64,000 nucleotides of DNA from Shimia sp. GTDB lineage: Bacteria > Pseudomonadota > Alphaproteobacteria > Rhodobacterales > Rhodobacteraceae. Shown here in pieces: positions 27,727-36,436 of the stretch (within the stretch, counting starts at the first letter, position 1; each line of letters starts with the position of its first letter). Under the pieces are notes generated by a model that worked only from the letters and a program-made list of their open reading frames with translations, made no database searches and was not told the DNA's origin. The position numbers were made by a program, and so were the translations under genes. The DNA lies in contig NZ_JAKVCW010000015.1 of the NCBI RefSeq assembly GCF_022448905.1, positions 61,641 through 125,640 of the forward strand. Direction: 5' to 3'.

Positions 27727-28326
27727 ATGGCGGCGTCCCCGACAACAAAAAAGAAAAAACAGAAGGGTCAGCCGGAGAAGCTGGGGCAGGCGATCCGGTT
27801 GCGGCGCAAGGCGCTGGGCAAGACGTTGAATGCGGTTGCGGAGGAGGCGGATCTGACCACTGGGTTCATCTCGCAGGTGGAGCGTGGGATCAGCTCTCCG
27901 TCGCTGTCTTCGCTGATGTCAATTGCGGCGGCGTTGCAGACCAGCGTGGAGCAGTTGTTGAGCGTGCCGGAGACCTACTCCGAGTTTATCCAGAAAGACC
28001 GTCGACAATCCTATGCGCTTGGCACAGCGGGCCGTTTTTATGAGAAACTGGGACCTGGCTTCCTTGGCGCGCTGATGCATTCGCAGATCATTCACCGTCC
28101 GCCGGGGCATGAATCCGAGAAAATGTGCCACGATGGAGAGGTGTTTTGCTACCTGCTGTCAGGTGAGGTTGAGTACCATTTGGAGGGTGCAGTGTTTGTC
28201 ATGGGGCCGGGAGATGTGATTCACCACAACACCGCAAAGCCGCATTTTTCGCGTGTCGTGAGCGACGTGGAATCCGTGGAGTTGTGGGTCAGCACCACGC
28301 CAATGAGCACAGCGGCAGAAAATTAA
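27727..28326 (+). CDS. XRE-family regulator with C-terminal cupin domain
   Basis: 199 residues from the ATG at 27727, six bases after GGAG; other in-frame starts lie at 27715 and 27724. A lysine-rich N-terminal tail precedes the HTH_3 domain (LGQAIRLRRKALGKTLNAVAEEADLTTGFISQVERG). The cupin_2 domain (about 100-190) has GEVFCYLLSGEVEYHLEG and MGPGDVIHH. Such regulators sense a small ligand in the cupin barrel and control adjacent uptake and catabolic genes. Two near-identical palindromes flank the gene: one before it and one before the dpp-like operon. This strongly suggests that it controls both itself and the operon. Confidence 0.9.
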   Translation: MAASPTTKKKKQKGQPEKLGQAIRLRRKALGKTLNAVAEEADLTTGFISQVERGISSPSLSSLMSIAAALQTSVEQLLSVPETYSEFIQKDRRQSYALGTAGRFYEKLGPGFLGALMHSQIIHRPPGHESEKMCHDGEVFCYLLSGEVEYHLEGAVFVMGPGDVIHHNTAKPHFSRVVSDVESVELWVSTTPMSTAAEN

Positions 28327-28417
28327 GTTTGCGGATGGCGGAAAGAAGGGTAGTGTTTTCAGTATATTGTATCCAATTTTTGGATTTAAGCTGAAATTCC
28401 CGCTTCAAAAATTTATC

Positions 28418-28441
28418 TTTGCTAAAAAAAGTTTTAGCAAA
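28418..28441. promoter_or_regulatory. putative operator 2 of the XRE-cupin regulator (perfect palindrome)
   Basis: TTTGCTAAAA-AAAG-TTTTAGCAAA: ten-base perfect arms with a four-base spacer, 61 bases before the substrate-binding protein start and in an AT-rich stretch unlike the flanking coding DNA. Confidence 0.7.
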
Positions 28442-28501
28442 ATGTCAAAACTGCCTATTCTCCCGGTCACCGAAGAGATTCGACCAGGGAGGAAAATAGA
28501 C

Positions 28502-30088
28502 ATGACACGCAGCACCCTTATGGCGGCGGCTTTGGCGGCAACGACCGCGCTTGTGACGCCGGTGGCGGCGCAGGAACGCGGCGGCACAATGAACTTTGCC
28601 CGCTACGACGGCTCGCGCCTGATTGATCCGATTTACGCGGACCGCAACCCGGACATCTGGATGGTGGGCAGCCTGTTTGACACGCTGTTACGTTCGTCTG
28701 ATGACGGGAAGTCGATTGTGGGCGGATTGGCGGAGAGTTTTGAAGTCTCAGAGGATGGCAAGACCGTCACGCTGATGCTGCAGTCGGGCCTGAAGTTTGC
28801 CGATGGCTCGGCGCTGGAGGCGGACGACGTGCTGTTCTCATTGGACCGGGCGCGCAATGGTGACTTGGGGCCGTGGTCCGGCATGTTGGGCAGCGTGTCA
28901 GACGTGACCGCGGACGGCAACACAATCACCGTGAGCCTGAGCCAGCCGGATCCAACCATTCTGTCGATGCTGGCAACGTTCAACACCGCGATTGTGAACA
29001 AAGACGTGTTTGAGGCAGCAGAAGGCGCAACGGATCAAGAGAAATCCGCCGCCATCTTTGCCGCCGGTGGTGCCGGCGTGGGGTCCGGGGCTTTCTATAT
29101 GTGTGGCTTTGAGCAGGGCGCCTCGATGGACTTCTGCGCCAACGAGCACCACTGGGAGATGGGCGCCGACGGCAAGCCGCTGCCTTATCTGGACAAGGTG
29201 CATTTCGAGATCATCCCGGATGATGCGACCCGTATCCTGAAGTTGCAGGCGGGCGAAGTTGACGCGGTGGAGTTTGTACCGTTCAGCCGTGTGGCGGAAC
29301 TGGACGCCGATCCGGCGATCAATATGAACCTCTACCCGTCCACGCGGATCATCTATTCGCCAATCAACACCCGCGAGACTCGTGCGGATGGTTCGGCCAA
29401 CCCGCTCAACGATGTGCGTGTGCGTCAGGCGATCAACTACGCCACCAACAAAGACGCGTTGATTGGTCTGGTGCTGCAAGGCGCAGGTCAGCCGATGACT
29501 GCGCCGCTGATGTCGTCTTCCACGCGTCTGGCGTCCAAACTGGATCTTTATTCCTACGACATGGACAAAGCCATGGCGCTGGTGAAAGAGGCCGGGATCG
29601 AGCCGGGCACCAAGGTGACGCTGACCACGCTGGCAGGCTCAGCGGACGACTCAACCATCTTTGCTGCGCTTCAGCAGATGTGGGCGCCGCTGGGCATTGA
29701 GCTGGTTGTGGAGCAGGTCGACGGGCCGACCCGCAGCGCGAAGAACCGCTCCGGTGAGTTTGACATCCACACCTATGGCTGGGTGGATGATGTGAACGAT
29801 CCGAGCCAGGTCACCGGTTGGTTGGGCTATTCCCCGATCCGCAGCGCGGTGGGCACCGGTTGGGAAAGCGACAAGTTCAACGCGTTGTTTGAAGCCTCCG
29901 GCAAAGAGATGGATCAGGCCGCGCGTGCGCAGCAATATGCGGACATGCAGACGATCTACACCGATGCTGCGCCGTTGCTGTTCATGTACGAGACGCCTTT
30001 TGCGGTGGCGGTGTCCACAGCGGTTGACGGCTACGTGCAAACCCCGCTCGGCGCCAACATCTTCTCGCGCGCAACTGTGAGCAAGTAA
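28502..30088 (+). CDS. peptide ABC transporter substrate-binding protein (SBP_bac_5)
   Basis: 528 residues from the ATG at 28502 after GGGAGGAAAA. A Sec signal (LMAAALAATTALVTPVAA) precedes a family 5 periplasmic binding protein that binds peptides or related solutes. It shows the typical AESFEVSEDGKTVTLMLQSGLKFADGSALEADDV and NDVRVRQAINYATNKDALI regions. It is the first gene of a five-gene importer operon and is followed by a GC-rich hairpin that may protect its mRNA. The XRE operator lies directly upstream. The downstream Xaa-Pro aminopeptidase suggests proline-containing peptides, which is an inference. Confidence 0.92.
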   Translation: MTRSTLMAAALAATTALVTPVAAQERGGTMNFARYDGSRLIDPIYADRNPDIWMVGSLFDTLLRSSDDGKSIVGGLAESFEVSEDGKTVTLMLQSGLKFADGSALEADDVLFSLDRARNGDLGPWSGMLGSVSDVTADGNTITVSLSQPDPTILSMLATFNTAIVNKDVFEAAEGATDQEKSAAIFAAGGAGVGSGAFYMCGFEQGASMDFCANEHHWEMGADGKPLPYLDKVHFEIIPDDATRILKLQAGEVDAVEFVPFSRVAELDADPAINMNLYPSTRIIYSPINTRETRADGSANPLNDVRVRQAINYATNKDALIGLVLQGAGQPMTAPLMSSSTRLASKLDLYSYDMDKAMALVKEAGIEPGTKVTLTTLAGSADDSTIFAALQQMWAPLGIELVVEQVDGPTRSAKNRSGEFDIHTYGWVDDVNDPSQVTGWLGYSPIRSAVGTGWESDKFNALFEASGKEMDQAARAQQYADMQTIYTDAAPLLFMYETPFAVAVSTAVDGYVQTPLGANIFSRATVSK

Positions 30089-30096
30089 GACCTCAG

Positions 30097-30124
30097 CGCG
30101 CCGCGGGCGAGGGCCTGCGGCGCG
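30097..30124 (+). terminator. intra-operon hairpin after the substrate-binding protein gene
   Basis: CGCGCCGC and GCGGCGCG form an eight-pair GC stem in the 57-base gap before the permease. It lacks a full T-tract (TGTTTC follows). It is likely an mRNA-stabilising or partial attenuator hairpin. Confidence 0.5.
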
Positions 30125-30145
30125 TGTTTCAATTGGAAAATACCC

Positions 30146-31087
30146 ATGGCCGGACTGCAATACGTTCTGAAGCGCCTCGCGCTGATGGTCCCCACATTTG
30201 TGCTTGTGATGATCATCATTTTTCTTCTGGTCCGGCTGTTGCCGGGCGACCCAGCCATCGCAATTGCGGGCGACAAAGCCTCGGACGCTGATTTGGCGGC
30301 CATCCGGGAAAAGCTTGGCTTAAATGACCCGCTGCTGGTGCAGTTCTGGCTGTTTTTCACCAACACTTTGCAAGGTGACCTTGGGCGGTCGATCATGATG
30401 CGCACCTCTGTGTCCAGTGTGATCCTTGAGCGGTTGCCAACCACAGGGTTCCTTGCGCTTTTTGCGGTGTCTTTGTCGCTGCTGATTGCCGGGCCGTTGG
30501 CTTTTGTGGCCGCACTCAACCGTGGCAAATGGCCAGACACAGTAATCCGCACGGTGTTTCAGGTGGGACTGTCGATGCCGGTGTTTTACATTGGGTTGAT
30601 CCTACTGACCTTCCTTGCGGCGCAGCTGCGCTGGTTCCCGGTGGGGGGTAGCGGCGACGGCTTCTTTGGTCAGCTCTACTACCTGTTCCTGCCGTCGATG
30701 ACCGTGGCGCTCTACACCTCCGCAATCATCATGCGCAATTTGCGGGCCTCGATCATCGAAGTGCTGGACGCGGAATATGTGCAGTTTGCCCGCGCCAAAG
30801 GGCTGCCCAATCGGCTGATCCTGGGGCGGCATGTGCTGCGCAACGCGCTGATTTCCACCATCACACTTTTGGGCCTGTCGATTGGCAACCTGATGAGCGG
30901 CACGTTGGTGACCGAGACCGTATTTGCCGTGCCCGGATTGGGGCGGCTAATGCTGGAAGCGATTTTTGCGCGGGACTATCCGCTTATTCAGGGGCTGACG
31001 CTAACCTTTGCCATTCTGGTGTCGATTGTCTTCCTGCTGACCGATCTGTTCCAAAGCCTGCTTGATCCAAGGATGCGTCTGACATGA
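30146..31087 (+). CDS. peptide ABC transporter permease (DppB-type)
   Basis: 313 residues with about six membrane helices. The cytoplasmic coupling loop is EYVQFARAKGLPNRLILGRHVLRNALI, the EAA-like motif of BPD permeases. It forms the membrane channel with the next gene. The stop overlaps the start of that gene by four bases, so the two are translationally coupled. Confidence 0.93.
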   Translation: MAGLQYVLKRLALMVPTFVLVMIIIFLLVRLLPGDPAIAIAGDKASDADLAAIREKLGLNDPLLVQFWLFFTNTLQGDLGRSIMMRTSVSSVILERLPTTGFLALFAVSLSLLIAGPLAFVAALNRGKWPDTVIRTVFQVGLSMPVFYIGLILLTFLAAQLRWFPVGGSGDGFFGQLYYLFLPSMTVALYTSAIIMRNLRASIIEVLDAEYVQFARAKGLPNRLILGRHVLRNALISTITLLGLSIGNLMSGTLVTETVFAVPGLGRLMLEAIFARDYPLIQGLTLTFAILVSIVFLLTDLFQSLLDPRMRLT

Positions 31088-31950
31088 GCGATGCTGTTGT
31101 GACTTCTGCAAAATCCTCCGATGCGCCGCTGTCGCGGCTACAGCTGGCGCTGCGCAAGCCGGGGTTTCTGATCGGGGCTGTGATCATCGGGTTTTCCACC
31201 CTGTTGGCGCTTTTTCCAAGCTTCTTTGCGCCCTATGATCCAAACTTCATTGATTATCTGGCGGTGCGGCAACCCCCAAGCTGGGCGCATCCGTTTGGCA
31301 CCGACATGCTGGGACGGGACGCGCTGTCGCGGGTGATCCACGCCTATACGGTGAACATGCAGATGGCGATTTTGGCGACGGTCTTTGCCCTGACCATTGG
31401 CGTCACTATCGGGGCCTTGGTGGGCTATTATCGCGGTGTGGCCGACATGATTTTTGGCCGCGTGGTGGATGCGATCATCACCTTCCCGTTTCTGGTGCTG
31501 GTCATTGCAGTGGTGGCCGTGTTGGGGCCGGGGCTTATCAAAATGTACATCGCGATCACGCTGGTGGGCTGGGTCTATTACGCGCGGCTGATGCGGGCTG
31601 AGGTGATTGCGCAGATGGGCAATGACTACGCCAGCGCCGGGATTGTCATGGGCTATTCCGACCGGCGCATCATTTTCCGCCATTTGCTGCCCAATGCGAT
31701 CACGCCGGTGATTGTATATTGGATGACCGACATGGCGCTGGCGATCCTGCTGGGGTCGTCGCTCGGCTATCTTGGATTGGGGGCGCAGCCGCCGCATGCC
31801 GAGTGGGGCGTGCTGATTGCTGAGGGGCGCAACTTTATCACCACGGCCTGGTGGCTGAGCCTGATGCCGGGGATTGCGATTGTGATCACGGGACTTGGAT
31901 TCTCGTTGATTGGCGACGGTCTTGCGGACCTGTTGCGGCCACGCGGGTGA
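31084..31950 (+). CDS. peptide ABC transporter permease (DppC-type)
   Basis: 288 residues. The soluble N-terminus is followed by about six membrane helices, with the DppC-type DPNFIDYLAVRQPPSWAHPFGTDMLGRDALSRVI motif region and the coupling loop NDYASAGIVMGYSDRRIIFRHLLPNAI. It is the second membrane subunit and starts inside the end of the dppB-like gene (ATGA overlap). An ATP-binding subunit gene follows after eleven bases. Confidence 0.93.
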   Translation: MSDAVVTSAKSSDAPLSRLQLALRKPGFLIGAVIIGFSTLLALFPSFFAPYDPNFIDYLAVRQPPSWAHPFGTDMLGRDALSRVIHAYTVNMQMAILATVFALTIGVTIGALVGYYRGVADMIFGRVVDAIITFPFLVLVIAVVAVLGPGLIKMYIAITLVGWVYYARLMRAEVIAQMGNDYASAGIVMGYSDRRIIFRHLLPNAITPVIVYWMTDMALAILLGSSLGYLGLGAQPPHAEWGVLIAEGRNFITTAWWLSLMPGIAIVITGLGFSLIGDGLADLLRPRG

Positions 31951-31961
31951 GGGGAAAGACA

Positions 31962-32951
31962 ATGACAGATCACCCGATTTTGGAAGTAGAGAACCTCTGC
32001 ACCACCTTTAGCCGGGGCGGCACCGACCTCCCTGCGGTGCGCGATGTGAGCTTTGCGCTGTGCAAAGGTCAGGTGCAGGGGCTTGTGGGAGAAAGTGGCT
32101 CCGGCAAGAGCGTGACTTTGCGCTCGATCCTGGGATTGGCGCGGCACTATGGAGAGGTGCGCGGGTCCGTGCGCTGGCAGGGGCAAGAGCTGACCACGAT
32201 GTCAGAACGGCAGCTGCGCAAGATCCGCGGCCGCGAGATTGCGATGATTTTTCAGGAGCCGATGACCTCGCTCAATCCGCTGCTGACGGTGGGCACACAG
32301 TTGACGGAGACCTTGAAGGCGCACACCGATCTGGGGCGGCGGGCGCGGCGTGATCGGGCAATTGAGATGCTCGATCACGTGGGCATTCCCGCAGCGGCCT
32401 CTCGGCTTGGCGAGTACCCACACCAGTTTTCCGGTGGGATGCGCCAACGGGTGATGATTGCGATTGCCTTGGCGGCGAGCCCGAAGCTGTTGCTGGCGGA
32501 TGAGCCAACCACAGCGCTGGATGTGACCATTCAGGCACAGATTTTGGACCTGATCCTGAAGCTGGCGGATGAGATGTCGATGGGAGTGGTGCTGGTGACG
32601 CACGATCTTGGCGTTGTGGCGCAGACCTGTGACACGGTGTCGGTGATGTATGCCGGACGGGTGGTGGAGCAGGGCGATGTGCGGCAGGTGTTGCAAACCC
32701 CGCGCCATCCCTACACCGAGGGCCTGATGCGGTCAGTGCCGCAGGATGTGCCGCCGCGCACGCAGCTCTATTCGGTGCCGGGAACGCCGCCGAGCCTGTT
32801 TTCATTGCCGGAAGGCTGTGCCTTTGCGCCGCGCTGTCAGGCGGCTGGACCAGCCTGTCAGACCGCGCGGCCCACGTTGCAGGACATTGCGCCGGGGCGG
32901 CAGACCGCCTGTTTCCATCCACTGCCCGCGACACAGGAAGACGCCGCATGA
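31962..32951 (+). CDS. peptide ABC transporter ATP-binding protein (DppD-type)
   Basis: 329 residues from the ATG at 31962, after GAGGGGAAAG; an open frame reaching further upstream lies inside the previous gene and is ignored. It shows Walker A GESGSGKS, signature FSGGMRQRV, Walker [11 protein letters not shown] and the oligopeptide-type C-terminal cysteines ([15 protein letters not shown]) found in Dpp/OppD. It couples ATP hydrolysis to peptide import. Its stop overlaps the DppF-like gene by four bases. Confidence 0.95.
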   Translation: MTDHPILEVENLCTTFSRGGTDLPAVRDVSFALCKGQVQGLVGESGSGKSVTLRSILGLARHYGEVRGSVRWQGQELTTMSERQLRKIRGREIAMIFQEPMTSLNPLLTVGTQLTETLKAHTDLGRRARRDRAIEMLDHVGIPAAASRLGEYPHQFSGGMRQRVMIAIALAASPKLLLADEPTTALDVTIQAQILDLILKLADEMSMGVVLVTHDLGVVAQTCDTVSVMYAGRVVEQGDVRQVLQTPRHPYTEGLMRSVPQDVPPRTQLYSVPGTPPSLFSLPEGCAFAPRCQAAGPACQTARPTLQDIAPGRQTACFHPLPATQEDAA

Positions 32952-33946
32952 CCCAGACTGTGATGAAAATCGACGACCTGCATTTGTCGTTTCCGGTGTC
33001 GCGCAGCCTTTTGGATGTGGTGCAGCGCAGGCCGGGGAAATCGGTGAATGCGCTCAATGGTGTGAGCCTTGAGTTGCAGCAGGGGGAGACCCTTGGTGTG
33101 GTAGGGGAGTCCGGTTGTGGCAAGTCGACTTTGGCGCGTTGTATTGTGCGGTTGTACGAGCCAACCAGCGGGCAGATCCACTTTGATGAACAGAACATCT
33201 TTGGCGCGGCGGCGCGCAAGGATCGCAGCTACAACCGGCGCGTTCAGATGATGTTTCAGGACCCGTATTCGTCGCTGAACCCACGTATGACAACCGGCGA
33301 TATTCTGGCCGAAGCACTGCGGGTGCACCAGATGCGGCCCGAGGCGGAGATTGCGCCGCGGGTGGCAGAGTTGTTGGATTTGGTGCGGTTGCCGCAAGAT
33401 GCAGCGGAGAAACTGCCGCATGAGTTCTCTGGCGGACAGCGGCAGAGGATTGCGATTGCGCGGGCCTTGGCAGTGGAGCCGGAGGTGCTGATCGCGGATG
33501 AACTGGTCTCGGCTTTGGATGTGTCGGTGCAGGCGCAGGTGGTGAACCTATTGCTGGAGCTGCAGCAGCGGTTGCATCTGACCATTCTGTTTGTCGCGCA
33601 TGATCTGAGATTGGTGCGGCATGTATCCAACCGTGTGGCGGTGATTTATCTGGGGCGGATTGTGGAGATTGGCGACAGTGAGACGTTGTTTTCTGCGCCG
33701 TCACATCCCTATTCGCAGGCCTTGCTGAGCGCGGCGCCGTCGCTGGACCCGGATGACAAAGGCGCGGCGATCCAATTGGAGGGCGAGCTGCCGTCGCCTC
33801 TCAATGTGCCGCCGGGCTGTCCGTTCCACGTGCGCTGTCGCCATGTGACAGCCCAATGCCGGACGGTGATCCCGGCATTGCGGGCCTTGGAGGGACGCGG
33901 CGAAGTGGCCTGTCATCATGCGGAGGAGATCAATCAACATGCCTGA
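32948..33946 (+). CDS. peptide ABC transporter ATP-binding protein (DppF-type)
   Basis: 332 residues, starting inside the preceding gene's stop. It shows Walker A GESGCGKST, signature FSGGQRQRI, Walker B LIADELVSAL (the usual DEP is changed to DEL) and the C-terminal CPFHVRCRHVTAQC cysteine cluster. It pairs with the DppD-like subunit. It overlaps the start of the peptidase gene by eight bases, an arrangement that ties import to cleavage. Confidence 0.94.
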   Translation: MTQTVMKIDDLHLSFPVSRSLLDVVQRRPGKSVNALNGVSLELQQGETLGVVGESGCGKSTLARCIVRLYEPTSGQIHFDEQNIFGAAARKDRSYNRRVQMMFQDPYSSLNPRMTTGDILAEALRVHQMRPEAEIAPRVAELLDLVRLPQDAAEKLPHEFSGGQRQRIAIARALAVEPEVLIADELVSALDVSVQAQVVNLLLELQQRLHLTILFVAHDLRLVRHVSNRVAVIYLGRIVEIGDSETLFSAPSHPYSQALLSAAPSLDPDDKGAAIQLEGELPSPLNVPPGCPFHVRCRHVTAQCRTVIPALRALEGRGEVACHHAEEINQHA

Positions 33947-35756
33947 TTGTGGGATCGAGACTGTGCCGCCGCAGGTGTCGGCGTTGCGCGCAGAAATGCG
34001 TCTGCGTGGGTTGGATGCGTTTATCCTGCCAAGATATGACGCGCACCAAGGCGAGTATGTCGCGCCGCATGATGAGCGGTTGCGGTATGTGACCGGGTTT
34101 TCCGGGTCGGCGGGCATGGCGATCGTGACCATGGATGAGGTCGCGATGTTTGTGGATGGGCGCTACAGCGTGCAGGTGCGGGAAGAGTGCTTGGGTGCGG
34201 TGTTTTCATTCCACCACTTGTTTGAAGAAGCGCCGGAGGCGTGGTTGTCGGAGAAGGCCGGGGATTGGTGGTGCGTGGGGTTTGATCCGATGCATTTGCC
34301 GCCCAGTTGGCATGATCGTTTTGCCGGGGCGCTTGCGGAGATCGGCGTGCAGCTGGCGGCGCAGAATGACAATCCGGTGGATTTCATTTGGGATGCGCAG
34401 CCGCCATCGCCAATGGGGCAGGTCAGCGCGATGCCGTTGCAGTTTGCCGGGAAAACCGCCAGCGAGAAGGTGGCGGATCTGACAGCGTTCATGGCGCAGC
34501 AAGGGGCGCAGTTTCATGTGGAGACGCAGCCGGACAACATTGCCTGGTGCCTGAATGTGCGCGGGGACGATGTGCCGTTTTTGCCAATTCCACAGTCCTT
34601 TATGTTGGTGGCAGATACGGGTGCGGTGACCTGGTTTGTGGAACCGGAGAAGCTGCCGGATGATTTGGTGGCCAGCCTGCCGGAGAGCATCTCGGTGGTG
34701 CCTCCACATGGGTTTTTGCCATCGATCCGCGCCTCGGTGAAAACCGGGCAGCGGGTTCTGGTAGACCCGGAGTTCTCACCAGTCGCGGTGTGTCTGGCGC
34801 TGGAGAAGATTGGCGCCAAGATTGAACGGCGGACCAGTTATCTGACCCATCTCAAAGCGTTGAAGAATGCGGTGGAGCTGGAAGGCATGCGCGCCTGTCA
34901 CCTTCAGGACGGTGTGGCGGTGACTGAGTTTTCGGCCTGGTTGGCGGAAACAGTGCCTGTGCGGGTGGCCAACGGTGATCCTTTGCGGGAGAGTGAGGCA
35001 GAGGCGCAGGTGAATGCGTTTCGCGAGGCCAGTGGCAGTTACCTGAGCGAGAGTTTCAATACGATCTCGGCGGCAGGGGGCAATGCCGCGATGTGCCACT
35101 ACGCCACTACCGAGACGCGCGATGCGGCGATTTTGCCGGAGGCGCCGTACCTGCTGGACAGTGGCGGGCAGTATGAGACCGGGACCACCGATATCACTCG
35201 CAGTTTTGCCTTTGGGCAGCGGCCTGAAGGGTACGACCAAGCCTACACCGCAGTGTTCAAGGCGTTTTATGCGCTGGCCACGTTGAAGTTTCCGCGCGGT
35301 ACGCAAGGGCATCATATTGATGCGATTTGCCGGCGACCGCTGTGGGATTTGGGGTTGGATTATGACCACGGCACGGGCCACGGGATTGGGCATCGGCTGT
35401 CGGTGCACGAGCATCCGCAGCGAATTGGCAAGCCAGTCAGTGCGGTGGATTTGATGCCAGGCATGGTGATGTCGATTGAGCCGGGACACTATGTGGCCGG
35501 GCTCTATGGCATCCGGATTGAGAACTTGTTTGAGATTGTCGAAGAGGACAACGGCTTCTTTGGGTTCCGCAATCTGACCTGGGCACCGATCATGACGGAG
35601 ATGTTAGCGTTTGAGGCGCTGACGGCGGCGGAAGTCGCCTGGTTGGACAGCTATCACCAAGAGGTGGAAGCGAAGCTGGGGCCGTTTCTGAGCGACCGTG
35701 CCTTGGCGTGGTGTCGGGGCAATGTGGCGCGTGGCCAGGGTGCAGCGATAGGTTGA
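33939..35756 (+). CDS. Xaa-Pro aminopeptidase (M24B, cytosolic long form)
   Basis: 605 residues from the ATG at 33939, which sits inside the end of the DppF-like gene. Two creatinase N-like domains (from about 15 to 320) precede the pita-bread catalytic domain. Metal ligands are Asp in LLDSGGQY and TTDITRS, His in GTGHGIGH, Glu in SIEPGHY and Glu in IRIENLFEI. It removes N-terminal residues before proline using two metal ions (usually Mn). No signal peptide is present, so it acts in the cytoplasm. Coupling to the importer suggests digestion of imported proline peptides. Confidence 0.95.
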   Translation: MPDCGIETVPPQVSALRAEMRLRGLDAFILPRYDAHQGEYVAPHDERLRYVTGFSGSAGMAIVTMDEVAMFVDGRYSVQVREECLGAVFSFHHLFEEAPEAWLSEKAGDWWCVGFDPMHLPPSWHDRFAGALAEIGVQLAAQNDNPVDFIWDAQPPSPMGQVSAMPLQFAGKTASEKVADLTAFMAQQGAQFHVETQPDNIAWCLNVRGDDVPFLPIPQSFMLVADTGAVTWFVEPEKLPDDLVASLPESISVVPPHGFLPSIRASVKTGQRVLVDPEFSPVAVCLALEKIGAKIERRTSYLTHLKALKNAVELEGMRACHLQDGVAVTEFSAWLAETVPVRVANGDPLRESEAEAQVNAFREASGSYLSESFNTISAAGGNAAMCHYATTETRDAAILPEAPYLLDSGGQYETGTTDITRSFAFGQRPEGYDQAYTAVFKAFYALATLKFPRGTQGHHIDAICRRPLWDLGLDYDHGTGHGIGHRLSVHEHPQRIGKPVSAVDLMPGMVMSIEPGHYVAGLYGIRIENLFEIVEEDNGFFGFRNLTWAPIMTEMLAFEALTAAEVAWLDSYHQEVEAKLGPFLSDRALAWCRGNVARGQGAAIG

Positions 35757-35780
35757 GCATCGCGTGGGCGTGCTGGTGGG

Positions 35781-36233
35781 TCAGACTGGCACGTCCGGCG
35801 TGTTCTTGATCTCGTTTAACGCGAGGCTGGTGCGGATGGATCCAATGTGCGGCAGTTTCAGGAGCCGCTGTTTGATGGTTTCTTCGTAGTCCCGCACGCT
35901 GAGCGCGAGCACCTTGAGGATGTAGTCCTGATCGCCGGTGGCGGAGTAACACTCTACCACCTCCGGGAGAAATTCGATGGCGGCCTCAAATTCTTCCAGC
36001 GACTCCTGTGTGTGTTCTTGCAGCTTCACAAGACAAAAGGCGACGATGTCAAAGCCAAGCTTCTGGGCATCCAAAACGTACCGTTTATCAGTGATGTAGC
36101 CTTCTTCGCGCAGCCGTTTCAGACGGCGCCAACAGGGTGTGTGGCTCAATCCGGTAACCTCGCCAAGCTCTCGCATTGTAAGCTCTGGTTGTTCCTGAAT
36201 GGCCCGCAAAATGCGTTTGTCGGCGTCGTCCAA
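35781..36233 (-). CDS. Lrp/AsnC-family transcriptional regulator
   Basis: 150 residues: an N-terminal AsnC helix-turn-helix (LDDADKRILRAI.., GEVTGLSHTPCWRRLKRLREEGYI) and a C-terminal RAM domain (VECYSATGDQDYILKVLALSVRDYEE). Family members bind amino acids and regulate uptake and catabolism. It is divergent from the TRAP operon. Two inverted repeats in the shared 203-base region, one just before its start, are candidate sites, so it probably controls both itself and the dct genes. Confidence 0.93.
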   Translation of the reverse strand: MDDADKRILRAIQEQPELTMRELGEVTGLSHTPCWRRLKRLREEGYITDKRYVLDAQKLGFDIVAFCLVKLQEHTQESLEEFEAAIEFLPEVVECYSATGDQDYILKVLALSVRDYEETIKQRLLKLPHIGSIRTSLALNEIKNTPDVPV

Positions 36234-36249
36234 AACTGTCCCCTTCCTC

Positions 36250-36269
36250 CGTTGTAACTGTATACAACG
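36250..36269. promoter_or_regulatory. putative Lrp-family operator
   Basis: CGTTGTA-N6-TACAACG, a perfect inverted repeat with seven-base arms, 17 bases upstream of the regulator's start codon. Confidence 0.6.
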
Positions 36270-36315
36270 AAAGCAAATTTCCTTGCAGCATAAAATTTGA
36301 CCGTTTGGTCCTACT

Positions 36316-36329
36316 TTTTGCGCGCAAAA
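36316..36329. promoter_or_regulatory. palindrome in the dctP upstream region
   Basis: TTTTGCGCGCAAAA is a 14-base perfect palindrome, about 108 bases before dctP. A second short inverted repeat, GACC-GTTT-GGTC, lies at 36299-36310. Either could be an Lrp-family site for the TRAP operon. Confidence 0.5.
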
Positions 36330-36436
36330 TGAAACGCTGTTGCGCGTTAGCGGAAACAGGACTTCAAAATCGTGACCCGGTTTCCGGAAGCCGCCCTAGG
36401 GTTGAACGCTCATAAGTACGATTTTGGGAGGACGTC

